Source of the DNA: Candidatus Bathyarchaeota archaeon
GTDB lineage: Archaea; Thermoproteota; Bathyarchaeia; TCS64
NCBI GenBank assembly: GCA_016783485.1
Contig: JADHWM010000006.1
Coordinates: 1 to 45,439 of the forward strand
DNA length: 45,439 bases
Direction: 5' to 3'
The notes under the pieces are model-generated. The model ran no database searches, was not told where the DNA came from, and saw only the letters and a list, made by a program, of their open reading frames with translations. The first letter of the stretch is position 1, and every line of letters starts with the position of its first letter. Shown piece after piece: positions 8,623 to 16,718 of this stretch. Made by a program: the position numbers and the translations under genes.

Positions 8623-8922
8623 ATGGAGCGCAGGTCGAAGCTGGAGATCTATCTGGAGGTCCTCCAGATCATCAAGGGAGGCACGTCCAAGCCGACCCGA
8701 ATCATGTACAACGCCAACATATCCTGGCAGCCCTTGATGCGGGTCCTCGGATCTATGATGAATCAGGGCCTCGTGAGGGAGATCGACGTCAGCGACACGG
8801 GGAGGAAGCGGGATAAGCGGACCACCAAGATCTACGAGATCACCATGAAAGGCGAGCAAGTGGTCAGATACTTCAGGGGAGCCAAGGAGCTCGGGATCGA
8901 CGAGAACCTGATACCCGTCTGA
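8623..8922 (+). CDS. Winged-helix DNA-binding protein (HTH_45 type)
   Basis: Small cytosolic transcription regulator of 99 aa. The SKLEIYLEVLQIIKGG segment followed by KPTRIMYNANISWQPL and GSMMNQGLV is the pattern of the archaeal HTH_45 winged helix. A basic wing (DTGRKRDKRTTKIYEIT) and a C-terminal helix for dimerisation follow. The ORF track starts at 8560, but ATG at 8623 has a strong ribosome-binding site (GGGGAAGG) and follows the TATA box by a sensible distance. It is monocistronic between a glycosyltransferase and RNase HII. Its targets are unknown. Confidence 0.85.
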   Translation: MERRSKLEIYLEVLQIIKGGTSKPTRIMYNANISWQPLMRVLGSMMNQGLVREIDVSDTGRKRDKRTTKIYEITMKGEQVVRYFRGAKELGIDENLIPV

Positions 8923-9016
8923 TCCTCCGTCTTCCTATCAACCCTTTTTTAAGAGCGGCGGACCGCACGAGTCGTCCCTTTATTATCCTCTAGATCAATG
9001 ATGCTTCGACACGGTC

Positions 9017-9658
9017 ATGGTCATTGTCGCCGGCGTGGACGAAGCGGGTCGGGGCCCAGCGATAGGCCCCCTAGTCGTCGCGGCGGTGAGCTTCCAGGAG
9101 GCAGCGGCGGATGATCTTTTCTCCATGGGCGTGAGAGACTCCAAAACCCTCTCGTCGAGGAGGAGGGAGTTCCTCGCAGTCGAGATCAAGGAGATCTCGG
9201 AAGGCCACTCATACTTCGAGCTCCCGCCCTGGGCCATCGACAAGGTGGTGAACCGCGGCCAGAAGCTCAGGAAGCTGAACTATCTCGAGGCGATGGCCAT
9301 GGCGAAGGCGATAAGGGATCTTCATCCCGAAAGGGTCTATGTGGACACCGCTGACGTCCTTCCCGACAGGTTCAGGGATGACATACTGAGGGTTCTGGGC
9401 TGGAGGCCTCACATCGTCTGCGAGAAGAAGGCCGATATCAATTATCCCGTGGTATCCGCGGCGTCCATCCTCGCCAAGGTGAGGCGGGACCTCCTCGTCT
9501 CCAACCTGAGGGAGATCCACGGGGACTTTGGCTCGGGCTATCCCAGCGACCCCAAGACCGTCGCCTTCATCGAGTCATGGTTCCAGGAGAACGACCTGCC
9601 CCCTCCATACATGAGGGGCTCCTGGAAGACCGTAAAGCGGTATACCTCCCCGGGCTAG
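9017..9658 (+). CDS. rnhB: Ribonuclease HII
   Basis: Cleaves the RNA strand of RNA-DNA hybrids, including single ribonucleotides in DNA, during replication and repair. The catalytic set is visible: GVDEAGRGP near residue 6 (Asp-Glu), VYVDTADV near 110 (Asp), and KADINYPVVSAASILAKV near 140 (Asp). The C-terminal GSGYPSDPKT is also a family hallmark. At 213 aa it is typical of archaeal RNase HII. TATA-like tttatta near 8980 gives a leader of about 10 nt to ATG 9017. The stop codon interlocks with that of convergent fibrillarin in one CTAG. Confidence 0.97.
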   Translation: MVIVAGVDEAGRGPAIGPLVVAAVSFQEAAADDLFSMGVRDSKTLSSRRREFLAVEIKEISEGHSYFELPPWAIDKVVNRGQKLRKLNYLEAMAMAKAIRDLHPERVYVDTADVLPDRFRDDILRVLGWRPHIVCEKKADINYPVVSAASILAKVRRDLLVSNLREIHGDFGSGYPSDPKTVAFIESWFQENDLPPPYMRGSWKTVKRYTSPG

Positions 9659-10347
9659 GGCTTGAGCCTCGACACGACGAGCGCGTGGTCCTTCTCGAAG
9701 GGATCGAGTTCTAGAGACTCATCGATTTCGAAACCTCCTTCCCTGAGCTTCTCGATCTCAGCCGCGTAGATCCTCTGAGGGGCCTTCGTCACGTCGATGC
9801 TCCTGGACTTCACAGCCATGACCGCCCAACCCCCAGATTTGAGGAACACCCTCGCGTTCTCGACGACGATGCCCGCCTGATCGGGCTGGGCGACGTCCGC
9901 GTAGATCCCATTGACCTTGGGGACGTTTACGGAGTAGGTTCTGGGGCGCCGGGCGTCTCCGAGGATGGGGGAGACGTTGTCTCTGTGCTTGGCCAGGCCC
10001 TCTATGAGGTCTCTGATGGGGCGGGGCGCAAAGTCGACGCCCCAGACGTGACCCCCGACCCCGATGATGTCCGAGACGTGGGAGCATGTGGTCCCGGAGG
10101 CCACGCCGAGGTAGAGCACCTTGTCCCCCCGGGATATGGGCATCACCCCGAGGCCCTTCCGGATGGCCGCTGCGAGCTTGCTCCTGTAAGGATTCCAGGT
10201 GCGGTACTCAACGCCATCGACGGTGACGAGCTGCTCCCCGTAGAACCTTCTCCCCGGGGTGAGGTTCAGCGTGGCGAGGGCCTCCCCTGATTCACCTTCA
10301 AGCGCGTAGACTCCGGGGAAGAAGCGTTTGGGACTCAAATCAAGCAC
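9655..10347 (-). CDS. flpA: Fibrillarin-like rRNA/tRNA 2'-O-methyltransferase
   Basis: Catalytic subunit of the archaeal C/D-box sRNP, which uses SAM to methylate ribose 2'-OH of rRNA and tRNA at guide-selected sites. Visible features are the N-terminal YRTWNPYRSKLAAAI, the SAM-binding loop VLYLGVASGTTCSHV near residue 80, VWGVDFAPRP and YADVAQPDQ, and the catalytic-region Lys in VMAVKSRSIDVT. At 230 aa it matches archaeal fibrillarin. The start is GTG at 10347, 42 nt after the small Cys protein gene on the same strand. Its partner Nop5 is encoded 0.8 kb away on the same strand but is separated by alba on the opposite strand. Confidence 0.97.
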   Translation of the reverse strand: MLDLSPKRFFPGVYALEGESGEALATLNLTPGRRFYGEQLVTVDGVEYRTWNPYRSKLAAAIRKGLGVMPISRGDKVLYLGVASGTTCSHVSDIIGVGGHVWGVDFAPRPIRDLIEGLAKHRDNVSPILGDARRPRTYSVNVPKVNGIYADVAQPDQAGIVVENARVFLKSGGWAVMAVKSRSIDVTKAPQRIYAAEIEKLREGGFEIDESLELDPFEKDHALVVSRLKP

Positions 10348-10389
10348 TGAAGAAGCGTGTGCTCAGTGAAAAATGCATCCCTCGCCCGG

Positions 10390-10632
10390 TCAGGCCTCGG
10401 CCTCGACCTGCTGCTCCATCATCTTCGCTTGGTCGATGGCGAGCTTTTGGAGCCACGCCATGGGGGGCCTAAGCTCCCCTACCCTCTTCGCGAAGTGGTG
10501 GCAGTTGAGGTAGGCGGGGGTGTTACAGATCCTCCTGAAGAAGTCGCCGGTGATGTAGATGTCGCAGTCGTGGAGGTAGGGGCAGTCCTTTCGGTTAAGC
10601 TTCTTCTGGAAGGCCTCTGATAGCGTCGTCAA
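10390..10632 (-). CDS. Small conserved-looking protein with four cysteines (possible metal binding)
   Basis: I do not recognise a named family. The 80-aa product carries CPYLHDC and then CNTPAYLNCHHF, so C-x5-C and C-x7-C plus a His pair. These could bind zinc or an Fe-S cluster. It is otherwise soluble, charged and helical, with an acidic/Gln-rich tail (MMEQQVEAEA). The ORF track begins at GTG 10644, but a TATA box (tttataat, plus 10659-10666) places transcription start near 10637, so TTG at 10632 is the better start. It lies just upstream of fibrillarin and may share its transcript, which suggests an RNA-related role. That role is an inference. Confidence 0.6.
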   Translation of the reverse strand: MTTLSEAFQKKLNRKDCPYLHDCDIYITGDFFRRICNTPAYLNCHHFAKRVGELRPPMAWLQKLAIDQAKMMEQQVEAEA

Positions 10633-10666
10633 CCCGATCCACACACGCCTGTGACTTGTTTATAAT

Positions 10667-10713
10667 CTGTATCAGTAATTCCTGATCATCGGATTTATAC
10701 TTAACTGTATCAG
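10667..10713. repeat. Paired direct repeat CTGTATCAG upstream of alba
   Basis: The 9-mer CTGTATCAG occurs at 10667-10675 and again at 10705-10713, 38 bp apart. Both copies lie in the 173-bp spacer between the divergent small Cys gene and alba. The spacing is near 3.5 helical turns. They could be regulator sites, but a chance repeat is possible. Confidence 0.35.
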
Positions 10714-10762
10714 GGTTTAGTAACTGTTTTCCGGTATCCGAAAGCACATCTCCCCCCCGCTG

Positions 10763-10778
10763 TATATTTTAAGTATAT
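10763..10778 (+). promoter_or_regulatory. TATA region of alba
   Basis: The AT-only run tatattttaagtatat is centred about 35 nt before the alba ATG. The best box (ttttaagta) predicts a start near 10797 and a leader of about 9 nt. Confidence 0.6.
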
Positions 10779-10805
10779 GTAAAGAAACGACTGAACGAGT
10801 GAAAA

Positions 10806-11081
10806 ATGTCCGCCAAAGATAGAATCTACGTGGGCTCGAAGCCGATCCTTGCCTACGTCACAGCGGTGGTCACCTCCCTGTCCCGATCCGACAGCGTCAG
10901 CGTCATGGCTCGGGGGAGAGCCATAAGCACAGCCGTCGACGTCGTGGAGATGACCAAGAGGAGCTTCCTCTCCGATCTCGTTGTCGATGGCATTGATATA
11001 GGGACGGAGAGGCTCGGGGAAGCCGGCGCAGAGCGGAACGTTTCGACGATCTCGATTCAACTGACCAAGCCCAAGGTGTAG
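10806..11081 (+). CDS. alba: Alba, DNA/RNA-binding chromatin protein
   Basis: Abundant archaeal nucleic-acid-binding protein that coats DNA and RNA as dimers. The family layout is clear in 91 aa: YVGSKPILAYVTAV near residue 8, then SVMARGRAISTAVDVVEM near 33, then a C-terminal DGIDIGTERL hairpin and a final STISIQLTK strand. The Lys in GSKP corresponds to the DNA-contacting, acetylatable lysine known in Sulfolobus Alba. It sits alone on the plus strand between genes for the two C/D-RNP proteins, consistent with an RNA-related neighbourhood. The long ORF on the opposite strand (10710-11162) is an antisense shadow. Confidence 0.95.
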   Translation: MSAKDRIYVGSKPILAYVTAVVTSLSRSDSVSVMARGRAISTAVDVVEMTKRSFLSDLVVDGIDIGTERLGEAGAERNVSTISIQLTKPKV

Positions 11082-11130
11082 GTGAATCTGGCGACCCGGA
11101 CGACTCCATGGTCCTTTGAGATGCCCGCAA

Positions 11131-12291
11131 TCACTCTGTGGCTTGTCTCTCCGATTCCTCATCCAGCTGCCTCCTCAACTCGGCCCCTATGGGGTTCCCC
11201 GAGAAGGCGTCTGCCCTAGCGGCTAGGGATATCTTCGCGGCGAGGGTCCTGGCCGCCTTCCCCCTGAGATTGCGGGGCTTGGCGTGGATGTAGGGATGCT
11301 GGAAGATGAGGCCGTGCTTGGGGGGCTTGGCCCCCGTCTTCTTGGAGCGGAACAGGGCCTTCTCGGCCCCCAGGATCTGTACCGTGCCGGAGGGCATCAT
11401 CGCGAGCCTTTTGAGGCCCCCGGCCTTCTCGAGGAGCTTCGCGGCAAGCACGGGGCCGGCCACCACTGAGAGGTTCGGGACCGCCTCCTCTGCGATGCTC
11501 ATGATGTGGGCTTCCAGGGATTCCCTGTAGGAGTAGAGGGAGACGAGGTTGGCGGCGAGGCTCCTGAGATGCTCCTCGTCCTCGGACAGTAGAGGTGCTC
11601 CCATCGAGTCCTCGCTGGCGGAAAGAATCCTCTTCACCCTGTCCCCCAGCTCGAACTCTCCCAGATTCTCGGGGGAGAAGTTGGACCTGTCCCCGAGCCT
11701 CTCGACAAGTATAGCGTAAATATTGTGATCATCGACGGCGCGGCTCAGCTCGGGGAAGTGGAGGCCGTACCATTCCCGGAGCTTACCGGAGAGCACGTTC
11801 AGGGACTTGTCTAGCTCGATGAGGAGCTGCGCCGTCTGTATTATCGTCGCCCCCCGTTCCGACTGGGCCTTCTGAACGTCCTTCCTCGTCCTTAGGACCG
11901 AGACCTCTCGGCTCAGCGCGTAGTACTGCGTCCTATCCTCGACCGCCCTGAAGTCCACCGCGATGCTCTCGATGTTCTCCCTGACAAAGTCTTCGGGCCC
12001 AGAGTCCTCCACGATCTCGACGTTCACCCCGGCTCCCCTCAGAGCGTCGGCCAGGGGCTCGTTCGATATCATAACCGTCTCGAACCCCCTATGGACGAGC
12101 TTCTCCACCATCTCCGACATCTCCTTGGAGGGCTCTCCCGCGGCGTGCCTCTCGAGGGCCGCGTTAATTTGCTTCGCGTCTCGGGGGTAGATGACGCGTT
12201 CGACTATGTCGTTGTCCCCTGTAACTGCGAAGATCCCTATCAATGTCTCCACGACGTGGATCTTGCTCCCTGATTCAGTGTTCCCGTTCAA
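11131..12291 (-). CDS. nop5: Nop5 (NOP56/58-like) C/D-box sRNP core protein
   Basis: Scaffold of the C/D-box sRNP, bridging fibrillarin and the L7Ae-bound guide RNA. It has an N-terminal fibrillarin-binding domain (about 1-110), a long coiled coil (about 115-230), and the NOP domain with GPVLAAKLLEKAGGL and MPSGTVQILGAEKALF, followed by GLIFQHPYIH. A basic Arg/Lys-rich tail completes about 386 aa, normal for archaeal Nop5. The ORF opens at TTG 12306. A weak TATA (plus 12311-12320) shared with divergent pyrD places transcription near 12290, so TTG 12291 is offered. The start is the uncertain part. Confidence 0.95.
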   Translation of the reverse strand: MNGNTESGSKIHVVETLIGIFAVTGDNDIVERVIYPRDAKQINAALERHAAGEPSKEMSEMVEKLVHRGFETVMISNEPLADALRGAGVNVEIVEDSGPEDFVRENIESIAVDFRAVEDRTQYYALSREVSVLRTRKDVQKAQSERGATIIQTAQLLIELDKSLNVLSGKLREWYGLHFPELSRAVDDHNIYAILVERLGDRSNFSPENLGEFELGDRVKRILSASEDSMGAPLLSEDEEHLRSLAANLVSLYSYRESLEAHIMSIAEEAVPNLSVVAGPVLAAKLLEKAGGLKRLAMMPSGTVQILGAEKALFRSKKTGAKPPKHGLIFQHPYIHAKPRNLRGKAARTLAAKISLAARADAFSGNPIGAELRRQLDEESERQATE

Positions 12292-12343
12292 TCGTCGTAA
12301 CTCCAAAGGTTTTCAAATATGCACGCACGTAGTTGTCAACAAG

Positions 12344-13264
12344 ATGTCCCAATTAAGCCTATCAGTAGATATCGCGGGCCTCAGGCTGCGGAACCCGACT
12401 ATGAACGCGGCCGGGGTCCTGGGAATATCCGCCTCACTCCTGAAGCGGGTCTACGAGGGGGGTGCCGGAGCCGTCGTGACGAAGAGCTTGGGGCCTGCTC
12501 CCCGATCTGGGCATTTCAACCCTACGATGGTAATCGTGGAGGGAGGAGTCCTCAATGCGATGGGTCTACCAAACCCCGGGGCTGAATACTTCGTTTCGGC
12601 GATCAAAGCCCTCAGGGCCGAGGGCGTGCCCGTGGTCGCGAGTTTTTTTGGGGCATCTATCGAGGATTTCAGGGATGTCGCCGAGCTGCTCTCGGAGGCG
12701 GGCGCCGACGCTCTCGAGGTGAACGTGAGCTGCCCCAACGTCCAGGAGGAGCTGGGCATGCTGGGGGCCGACTGCCTCAACACCGAGAAGGTCACTGCGG
12801 CGGTGAAAGAGGTCTCCAAGCCCCCCGTCTTCGTGAAGCTCTCCCCCAACGTCACCGACATTGCCGAGATCGCAAAGGCTGCCGAGATGGGCGGGGCAGA
12901 CGCGATCACGGCTGTGAACACCCTCAAGGGTATGGCCATCGACGCCGATTTCAAGAGGCCCATCCTCACCAACGTGACCGGGGGCCTCTCGGGCCCGGCT
13001 CTGAAATCCGTGGCGCTTAGATGCGTCTGGGACATCGTGCAAGCCGTGGATTTACCGGTCGTAGGCTGCGGTGGCGTAGCGAACTGGAGGGATGCCGTGG
13101 AGTTCATGCTCGCAGGGGCCTCAGCGGTGGAAGTCGGAACAGCGATTAGGGAGCGGGGCTTCGGCGTCTACAAGGAGATAACCACCGGGATTGAGGGCTA
13201 TCTCGAGGCCAACGGGTTCGGGAGCATAAAGGATATCGTGGGCCTCGCCCAGGAGGCAGCATGA
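12344..13264 (+). CDS. pyrD: Dihydroorotate dehydrogenase catalytic subunit (class 1B)
   Basis: Fourth step of UMP synthesis, oxidising dihydroorotate to orotate with FMN. It is a TIM barrel of 306 aa. Visible motifs are the substrate-loop region NPTMNAAGVLGIS, VNVSCPN near residue 125 containing the class 1 catalytic Cys, FVKLSPNV, ITAVNTLKGM, and GCGGVANWRDAVEFMLAGASAVEVGTA (FMN phosphate site). The ORF track extends 51 codons upstream over nop5. ATG 12344 is the family-like start and is nearly leaderless with respect to a TATA at 12313-12320. It overlaps pyrK by 4 nt (ATGATG), the classic pyrD-pyrK coupling of the NAD-dependent 1B enzyme. Confidence 0.96.
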   Translation: MSQLSLSVDIAGLRLRNPTMNAAGVLGISASLLKRVYEGGAGAVVTKSLGPAPRSGHFNPTMVIVEGGVLNAMGLPNPGAEYFVSAIKALRAEGVPVVASFFGASIEDFRDVAELLSEAGADALEVNVSCPNVQEELGMLGADCLNTEKVTAAVKEVSKPPVFVKLSPNVTDIAEIAKAAEMGGADAITAVNTLKGMAIDADFKRPILTNVTGGLSGPALKSVALRCVWDIVQAVDLPVVGCGGVANWRDAVEFMLAGASAVEVGTAIRERGFGVYKEITTGIEGYLEANGFGSIKDIVGLAQEAA

Positions 13265-14058
13265 TGAGGGCTGCTGTGATAACCCGGGTCCTCAGGATGG
13301 CTCCGGACATGGTCACCCTATATTTCGAGGACGAGGAATGCTCCAAGGCCTCTCCGGGCCAGTACGCCATGATCTGGATCCCCGGGGGCGAGGAGATCCC
13401 CATGTCCCTCTCAACCATCAACCCCGGAGGCGAGTCCTCACTAACCGTGAGGGATGTCGGCGAGGCCACCAAGACCCTCTGCGACATGAAGGAGGGAGAC
13501 AAGGTGGGAGTCCGGGGGCCCTTCGGGAGAGGATACACCGTCTCCGGTGATTCGCCTCTTCTGGTGGCGGGGGGTACGGGTGTAGCATCCTTGGCCCCGC
13601 TTGCAGAGGCCTTCGTCGAAAGAGGTGTCAAGCCAACGTTCATCCTCGGCGCCAAGACCGAGTCGGATCTCGCATTCAGGGACAGGCTTGAGAATCTTCT
13701 CGGCGACAGCGTTGTCCTCGCCACAGATGACGGCTCCTGCGGCTTCGAAGGCTTCTCCTCCCAGTGCGCCGTCAAGCTCATGGACGAGGGAAGCCCTGAC
13801 ATCATCTATACATGCGGGCCCGAGCTAATGATGGTCTCCGTCTTCGACGAGGCAGAGTCCCGGGGCATACCCGTCCAGGCCAGCCTCGAGAGGTACATCA
13901 AATGCGCCCACGGCCTCTGCGGGAGCTGCGCCATCGGCCCCTACAGGGTATGCATGGATGGCCCCGTCTTCGACTCGGAGAAGCTCCGGGAGGTCAGGGA
14001 GGATTTCGGCTCTCGCAAGATGGACCCGACGGGGAAGATCGTCGGGGTCGACCACTAG
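13261..14058 (+). CDS. pyrK: Dihydroorotate dehydrogenase electron-transfer subunit
   Basis: FAD and 2Fe-2S protein that carries electrons from PyrD to NAD. The order is FAD domain (PGQYAMIWIPG, EIPMSLS), NAD domain (LLVAGGTGVASLAPLAE near residue 100) and a C-terminal iron-sulfur loop. In that loop CAHGLCGSCAIGPYRVC gives C-x4-C-x2-C-x7-C, the PyrK cluster pattern. At 265 aa it is full length. Its ATG at 13261 overlaps the pyrD stop, so translation is coupled. The following MBL gene has its own TATA and is not necessarily in the operon. Confidence 0.95.
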   Translation: MMRAAVITRVLRMAPDMVTLYFEDEECSKASPGQYAMIWIPGGEEIPMSLSTINPGGESSLTVRDVGEATKTLCDMKEGDKVGVRGPFGRGYTVSGDSPLLVAGGTGVASLAPLAEAFVERGVKPTFILGAKTESDLAFRDRLENLLGDSVVLATDDGSCGFEGFSSQCAVKLMDEGSPDIIYTCGPELMMVSVFDEAESRGIPVQASLERYIKCAHGLCGSCAIGPYRVCMDGPVFDSEKLREVREDFGSRKMDPTGKIVGVDH

Positions 14059-14098
14059 GACTGCACGTGTTATTAGCCAGTAGCCTCAAATCTCATGC

Positions 14099-14845
14099 AT
14101 GGTCGCAGGAAAAGCCGAGGTAGAACTTCTTTTCCACTGCTTCTACATGCCCCTCGGAGTGACGGGAGGCCACCCTGTCCTCAGCATCCGATGGCCCCTC
14201 ACCCCCATGCCCGAGCCCGAGATCGCCGAGATCTTCGAGACCCTCACATTCAACCTGGGATCGACGAACACGGTCCTCATCAGGGACGAGGGGATGAACG
14301 TCGTCGTGGACCCCGGTATCCTCCAGCTCGGGAGGTATGGTGCCTTCCAGAAGAGGTTGGCGGAGCTCGGTCTGGAACCCGGGGACATCGACATGGTTGT
14401 GAACACCCACTGCCACTACGACCACATCGAGGCCAACTACCTGTTCAAGGGGAAGCCCCTCGTCGTCCACGAGAAGGAAATCGAATATTGCAGTAACCTC
14501 TATTGGCCCGAGTTCACCGAGGCCTTCATGGGGATCATGGAGATAGACGCCGTCTCCGGGGAGAAGAAGCTCTCCGAGAACTTGAGGGTCATAGAGACCC
14601 TGGGCCACACCCCCGGGAGCATCTCGGTCCTCGCCGAGACCGAAGAGGGACTCGTTGCCTGCATCGGGGACGCCGCGATCGTCAGGGAGGATCTCCTGGA
14701 GTTCAGGGTGCCCTCCGTGGTGACCAAGAACATCGCCCCCGAGGTGAGCGTCAACAGCCTCAAGAGGATCGCCGCCCTGAATCCCTTCATGGTGGTCCCG
14801 GGGCACGACGCGCCCTTCGACCCCAAAACCGGGAAAGCTTTATAG
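14099..14845 (+). CDS. MBL-fold metallo-hydrolase
   Basis: Metallo-beta-lactamase fold hydrolase of unknown substrate. The metal-binding set is visible: NTHCHYDHIE near residue 101 (HxHxDH), LGHTPGS near 180 (His), GDAAI near 205 (Asp), and VVPGHDAPF near 235 (His). At 248 aa it resembles the glyoxalase-II-like or lactonase-like members, where function is hard to predict. ATG 14099 follows a TATA-like gttattag (14069-14076) by about 27 nt, which makes it leaderless. Its final codons contain the TATA box of the ribosomal protein gene that follows. Confidence 0.9.
   Translation: MVAGKAEVELLFHCFYMPLGVTGGHPVLSIRWPLTPMPEPEIAEIFETLTFNLGSTNTVLIRDEGMNVVVDPGILQLGRYGAFQKRLAELGLEPGDIDMVVNTHCHYDHIEANYLFKGKPLVVHEKEIEYCSNLYWPEFTEAFMGIMEIDAVSGEKKLSENLRVIETLGHTPGSISVLAETEEGLVACIGDAAIVREDLLEFRVPSVVTKNIAPEVSVNSLKRIAALNPFMVVPGHDAPFDPKTGKAL
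14838..14845 (+). promoter_or_regulatory. TATA box of the S30e gene, inside the preceding stop codon
   Basis: The sequence ctttatag overlaps the TAG stop of the MBL-fold gene and lies about 36 nt before the S30e ATG at 14878. That predicts a leader of about 10 nt. Confidence 0.55.
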
Positions 14846-14877
14846 AGCCCTACACGGTAGGGTTTGGCGGTAATAAT

Positions 14878-15060
14878 ATGCCTACACACGGCTCACTTAC
14901 GAAGGCGGGCAAGGTCCGGGCCCAGACCCCCAAGATCGAGGGTACGGTTCGGAAGCAACTGCCCCCCAGACGGAAGAACAGATCAAACTACAAGAAGAGA
15001 GTACTCGCAGCCCCAGACCCCTTCGCCCAGCGTGGGGGGGGTCGACGGCGGCGGAGATAG
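14878..15060 (+). CDS. rps30e: 30S ribosomal protein S30e
   Basis: Small basic ribosomal protein found only in archaea and eukaryotes. The 60-aa product begins MPTHGSLTKAGKVRAQTPKI, which matches the S30e opening (HGSLxxAGKVRxQTPK). It continues with an Arg/Lys-rich stretch (PPRRKNRSNYKKR) and ends in a polyarginine tail RRRRR. The ORF track hides it inside a longer frame starting at 14503. ATG at 14878 is the family start. It supports archaeal identity on its own. Confidence 0.95.
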   Translation: MPTHGSLTKAGKVRAQTPKIEGTVRKQLPPRRKNRSNYKKRVLAAPDPFAQRGGGRRRRR

Positions 15061-15102
15061 CTCCTTTAACCTTTTAACACCCCCTTCTTAGAGATCCCCG
15101 AG

Positions 15103-16686
15103 TTGGAGACCGCCCTCAGGACTATCGTTGAAAGGCTCCTCGCCATTCCTTTCCCCGACAGGGGGGACGTTGAAAGGGTCAAGATCGAGGTGAGCAGGGA
15201 ACACGGCCTCCCCGGCATCCCGGGGAACGCCGAGATCATCGGGTCCCTCAATCCCGAGGAGAGAACCCGCCTCATCCATGTCCTGAGGAGAAAGGAGGCT
15301 CGCGCCCTGAGCGGCGTCAACGTCGTCGCGGTGATGACTGAGCCCCGGGCCTGCCCCCACGGGAGGTGCGCCTACTGCCCGGGCGGCCCCGACGACGGGG
15401 TCCCCCAGAGCTACACCGGCCATGAGCCGGCCTCCATGAGGGGCGCCCAGAACGAGTACGACCCCTTCAAGCAGGCCATGAGCCGCATCGAGCAGCTGAG
15501 AGCCATAGGCCACGAGGTGGACAAGGTCGACCTCATCGTGATGGGGGGCACGTTCCCGGCTTCCCCGCCCGAGTACCAGGAATCTTTCATCCATGGATGC
15601 CTTGACGCCCTCAACGAGAGACATTCACCCAACCTGGCTGAGGCGAAGTCCTTTGCAGAGGGGGCAAGGATCCGTAACGTGGGCATCACGGTCGAGACCC
15701 GCCCCGACTCCCTGAATCCCGCCGAGGTGGACAGGCTCCTGGGGCTCGGGGTGACCCGGGTCGAGCTGGGCGTCCAGAACGTCTATGATGATATCTACGA
15801 GCTCGTCGAGAGAGGCCACACGGTGCAGGACGTAATCGACGCGACGAGGCTCCTGAAGGACTCGGGGCTCAAGGTCTGCTACCACATGATGCCCGGCCTC
15901 CCCGGATCCAGCTCCGAGAGGGATCTGGACGGGTTCAGGGAGATCTTCGATAATCCTGCCCTCAAGCCCGACATGATCAAAATCTACCCCACGCTAGTCC
16001 TCGAGGGGACCAAGCTCCACGGATGGTGGAAGGACGGCTCCTATGCTCCCCTCACGACGGAGCAGGCTGTGAAACTCGTCGCCGAGATGAAGGAGTCCGT
16101 GCCCCCGTGGACTCGGATAATGAGGGTCCAGAGGGATATCCCCAGCACGATCATCGAGGCCGGCGTAGACAAGACCAACCTGAGGCAGCTGGTCCACGAC
16201 GAGCTAGCCAAGCGGGGAAAGCGATGCAATTGCATCCGCTGCAGGGAGGTGGGCCACAGGGACGGAGGGGAGCCTGCGCCTGAAAACCTGGAGGTCAGGA
16301 GACGGACCTACGAGGCGTCAGGGGGTATCGAGCACTTCATCTCCGTGGAGGAACCAAAAGGGGATACCCTCGTGGGATTCATCAGGCTCAGGATCCCCGC
16401 GGACAGCCCTCACCGGCCCGAGGCGGAGCCCTCCTCGGCATTCATCAGAGAGCTCCACGTCTACGGTCCCATGGTCCCCGTTGGTTCCCGTCTCGACTCG
16501 GGATGGCAGCACATGGGATGGGGCAAGAGGCTCCTGGAAGAGGCGGAGAAGGTTGCATTTGAGGAGCACGGTGTCGAGAAGCTGCTCGTGATGAGCGCCC
16601 TGGGGACCAAGGAGTACTATGCCAGACTGGGGTACGGGAGGGACGGGGTTTACGTCTCAAAGCGCCTCCCCGGGGGAAACATTTAA
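15103..16686 (+). CDS. elp3: Elp3, tRNA U34 carboxymethyl-modifying radical SAM/GNAT enzyme
   Basis: Adds the carboxymethyl group at C5 of wobble uridine in tRNA using acetyl-CoA and SAM. The radical-SAM domain shows CPHGRCAYCPGG near residue 80, with three cysteines for the 4Fe-4S cluster. It continues with SYTGHEPASMRGAQNEYDP, VELGVQN and MPGLPGSS. A zinc-binding CNCIRCREVGH lies near 370, and a GNAT acetyltransferase domain follows (GWGKRLLEEAEKVA near 485 for acetyl-CoA). At 527 aa it is full archaeal length. The start is TTG at 15103, nearly leaderless after the TATA-like cttttaac at 15071-15078. Confidence 0.97.
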   Translation: METALRTIVERLLAIPFPDRGDVERVKIEVSREHGLPGIPGNAEIIGSLNPEERTRLIHVLRRKEARALSGVNVVAVMTEPRACPHGRCAYCPGGPDDGVPQSYTGHEPASMRGAQNEYDPFKQAMSRIEQLRAIGHEVDKVDLIVMGGTFPASPPEYQESFIHGCLDALNERHSPNLAEAKSFAEGARIRNVGITVETRPDSLNPAEVDRLLGLGVTRVELGVQNVYDDIYELVERGHTVQDVIDATRLLKDSGLKVCYHMMPGLPGSSSERDLDGFREIFDNPALKPDMIKIYPTLVLEGTKLHGWWKDGSYAPLTTEQAVKLVAEMKESVPPWTRIMRVQRDIPSTIIEAGVDKTNLRQLVHDELAKRGKRCNCIRCREVGHRDGGEPAPENLEVRRRTYEASGGIEHFISVEEPKGDTLVGFIRLRIPADSPHRPEAEPSSAFIRELHVYGPMVPVGSRLDSGWQHMGWGKRLLEEAEKVAFEEHGVEKLLVMSALGTKEYYARLGYGRDGVYVSKRLPGGNI

Positions 16687-16718
16687 CCCTCGGGCGCCTG
16701 GAATAGCGATGGCTGAAC

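Noticed and set aside
8923-9016. Possible C/D-box guide RNA near atgatgc at 8998
   Set aside because: A C-box-like string is present but no matching D box or C'/D' spacing could be found.
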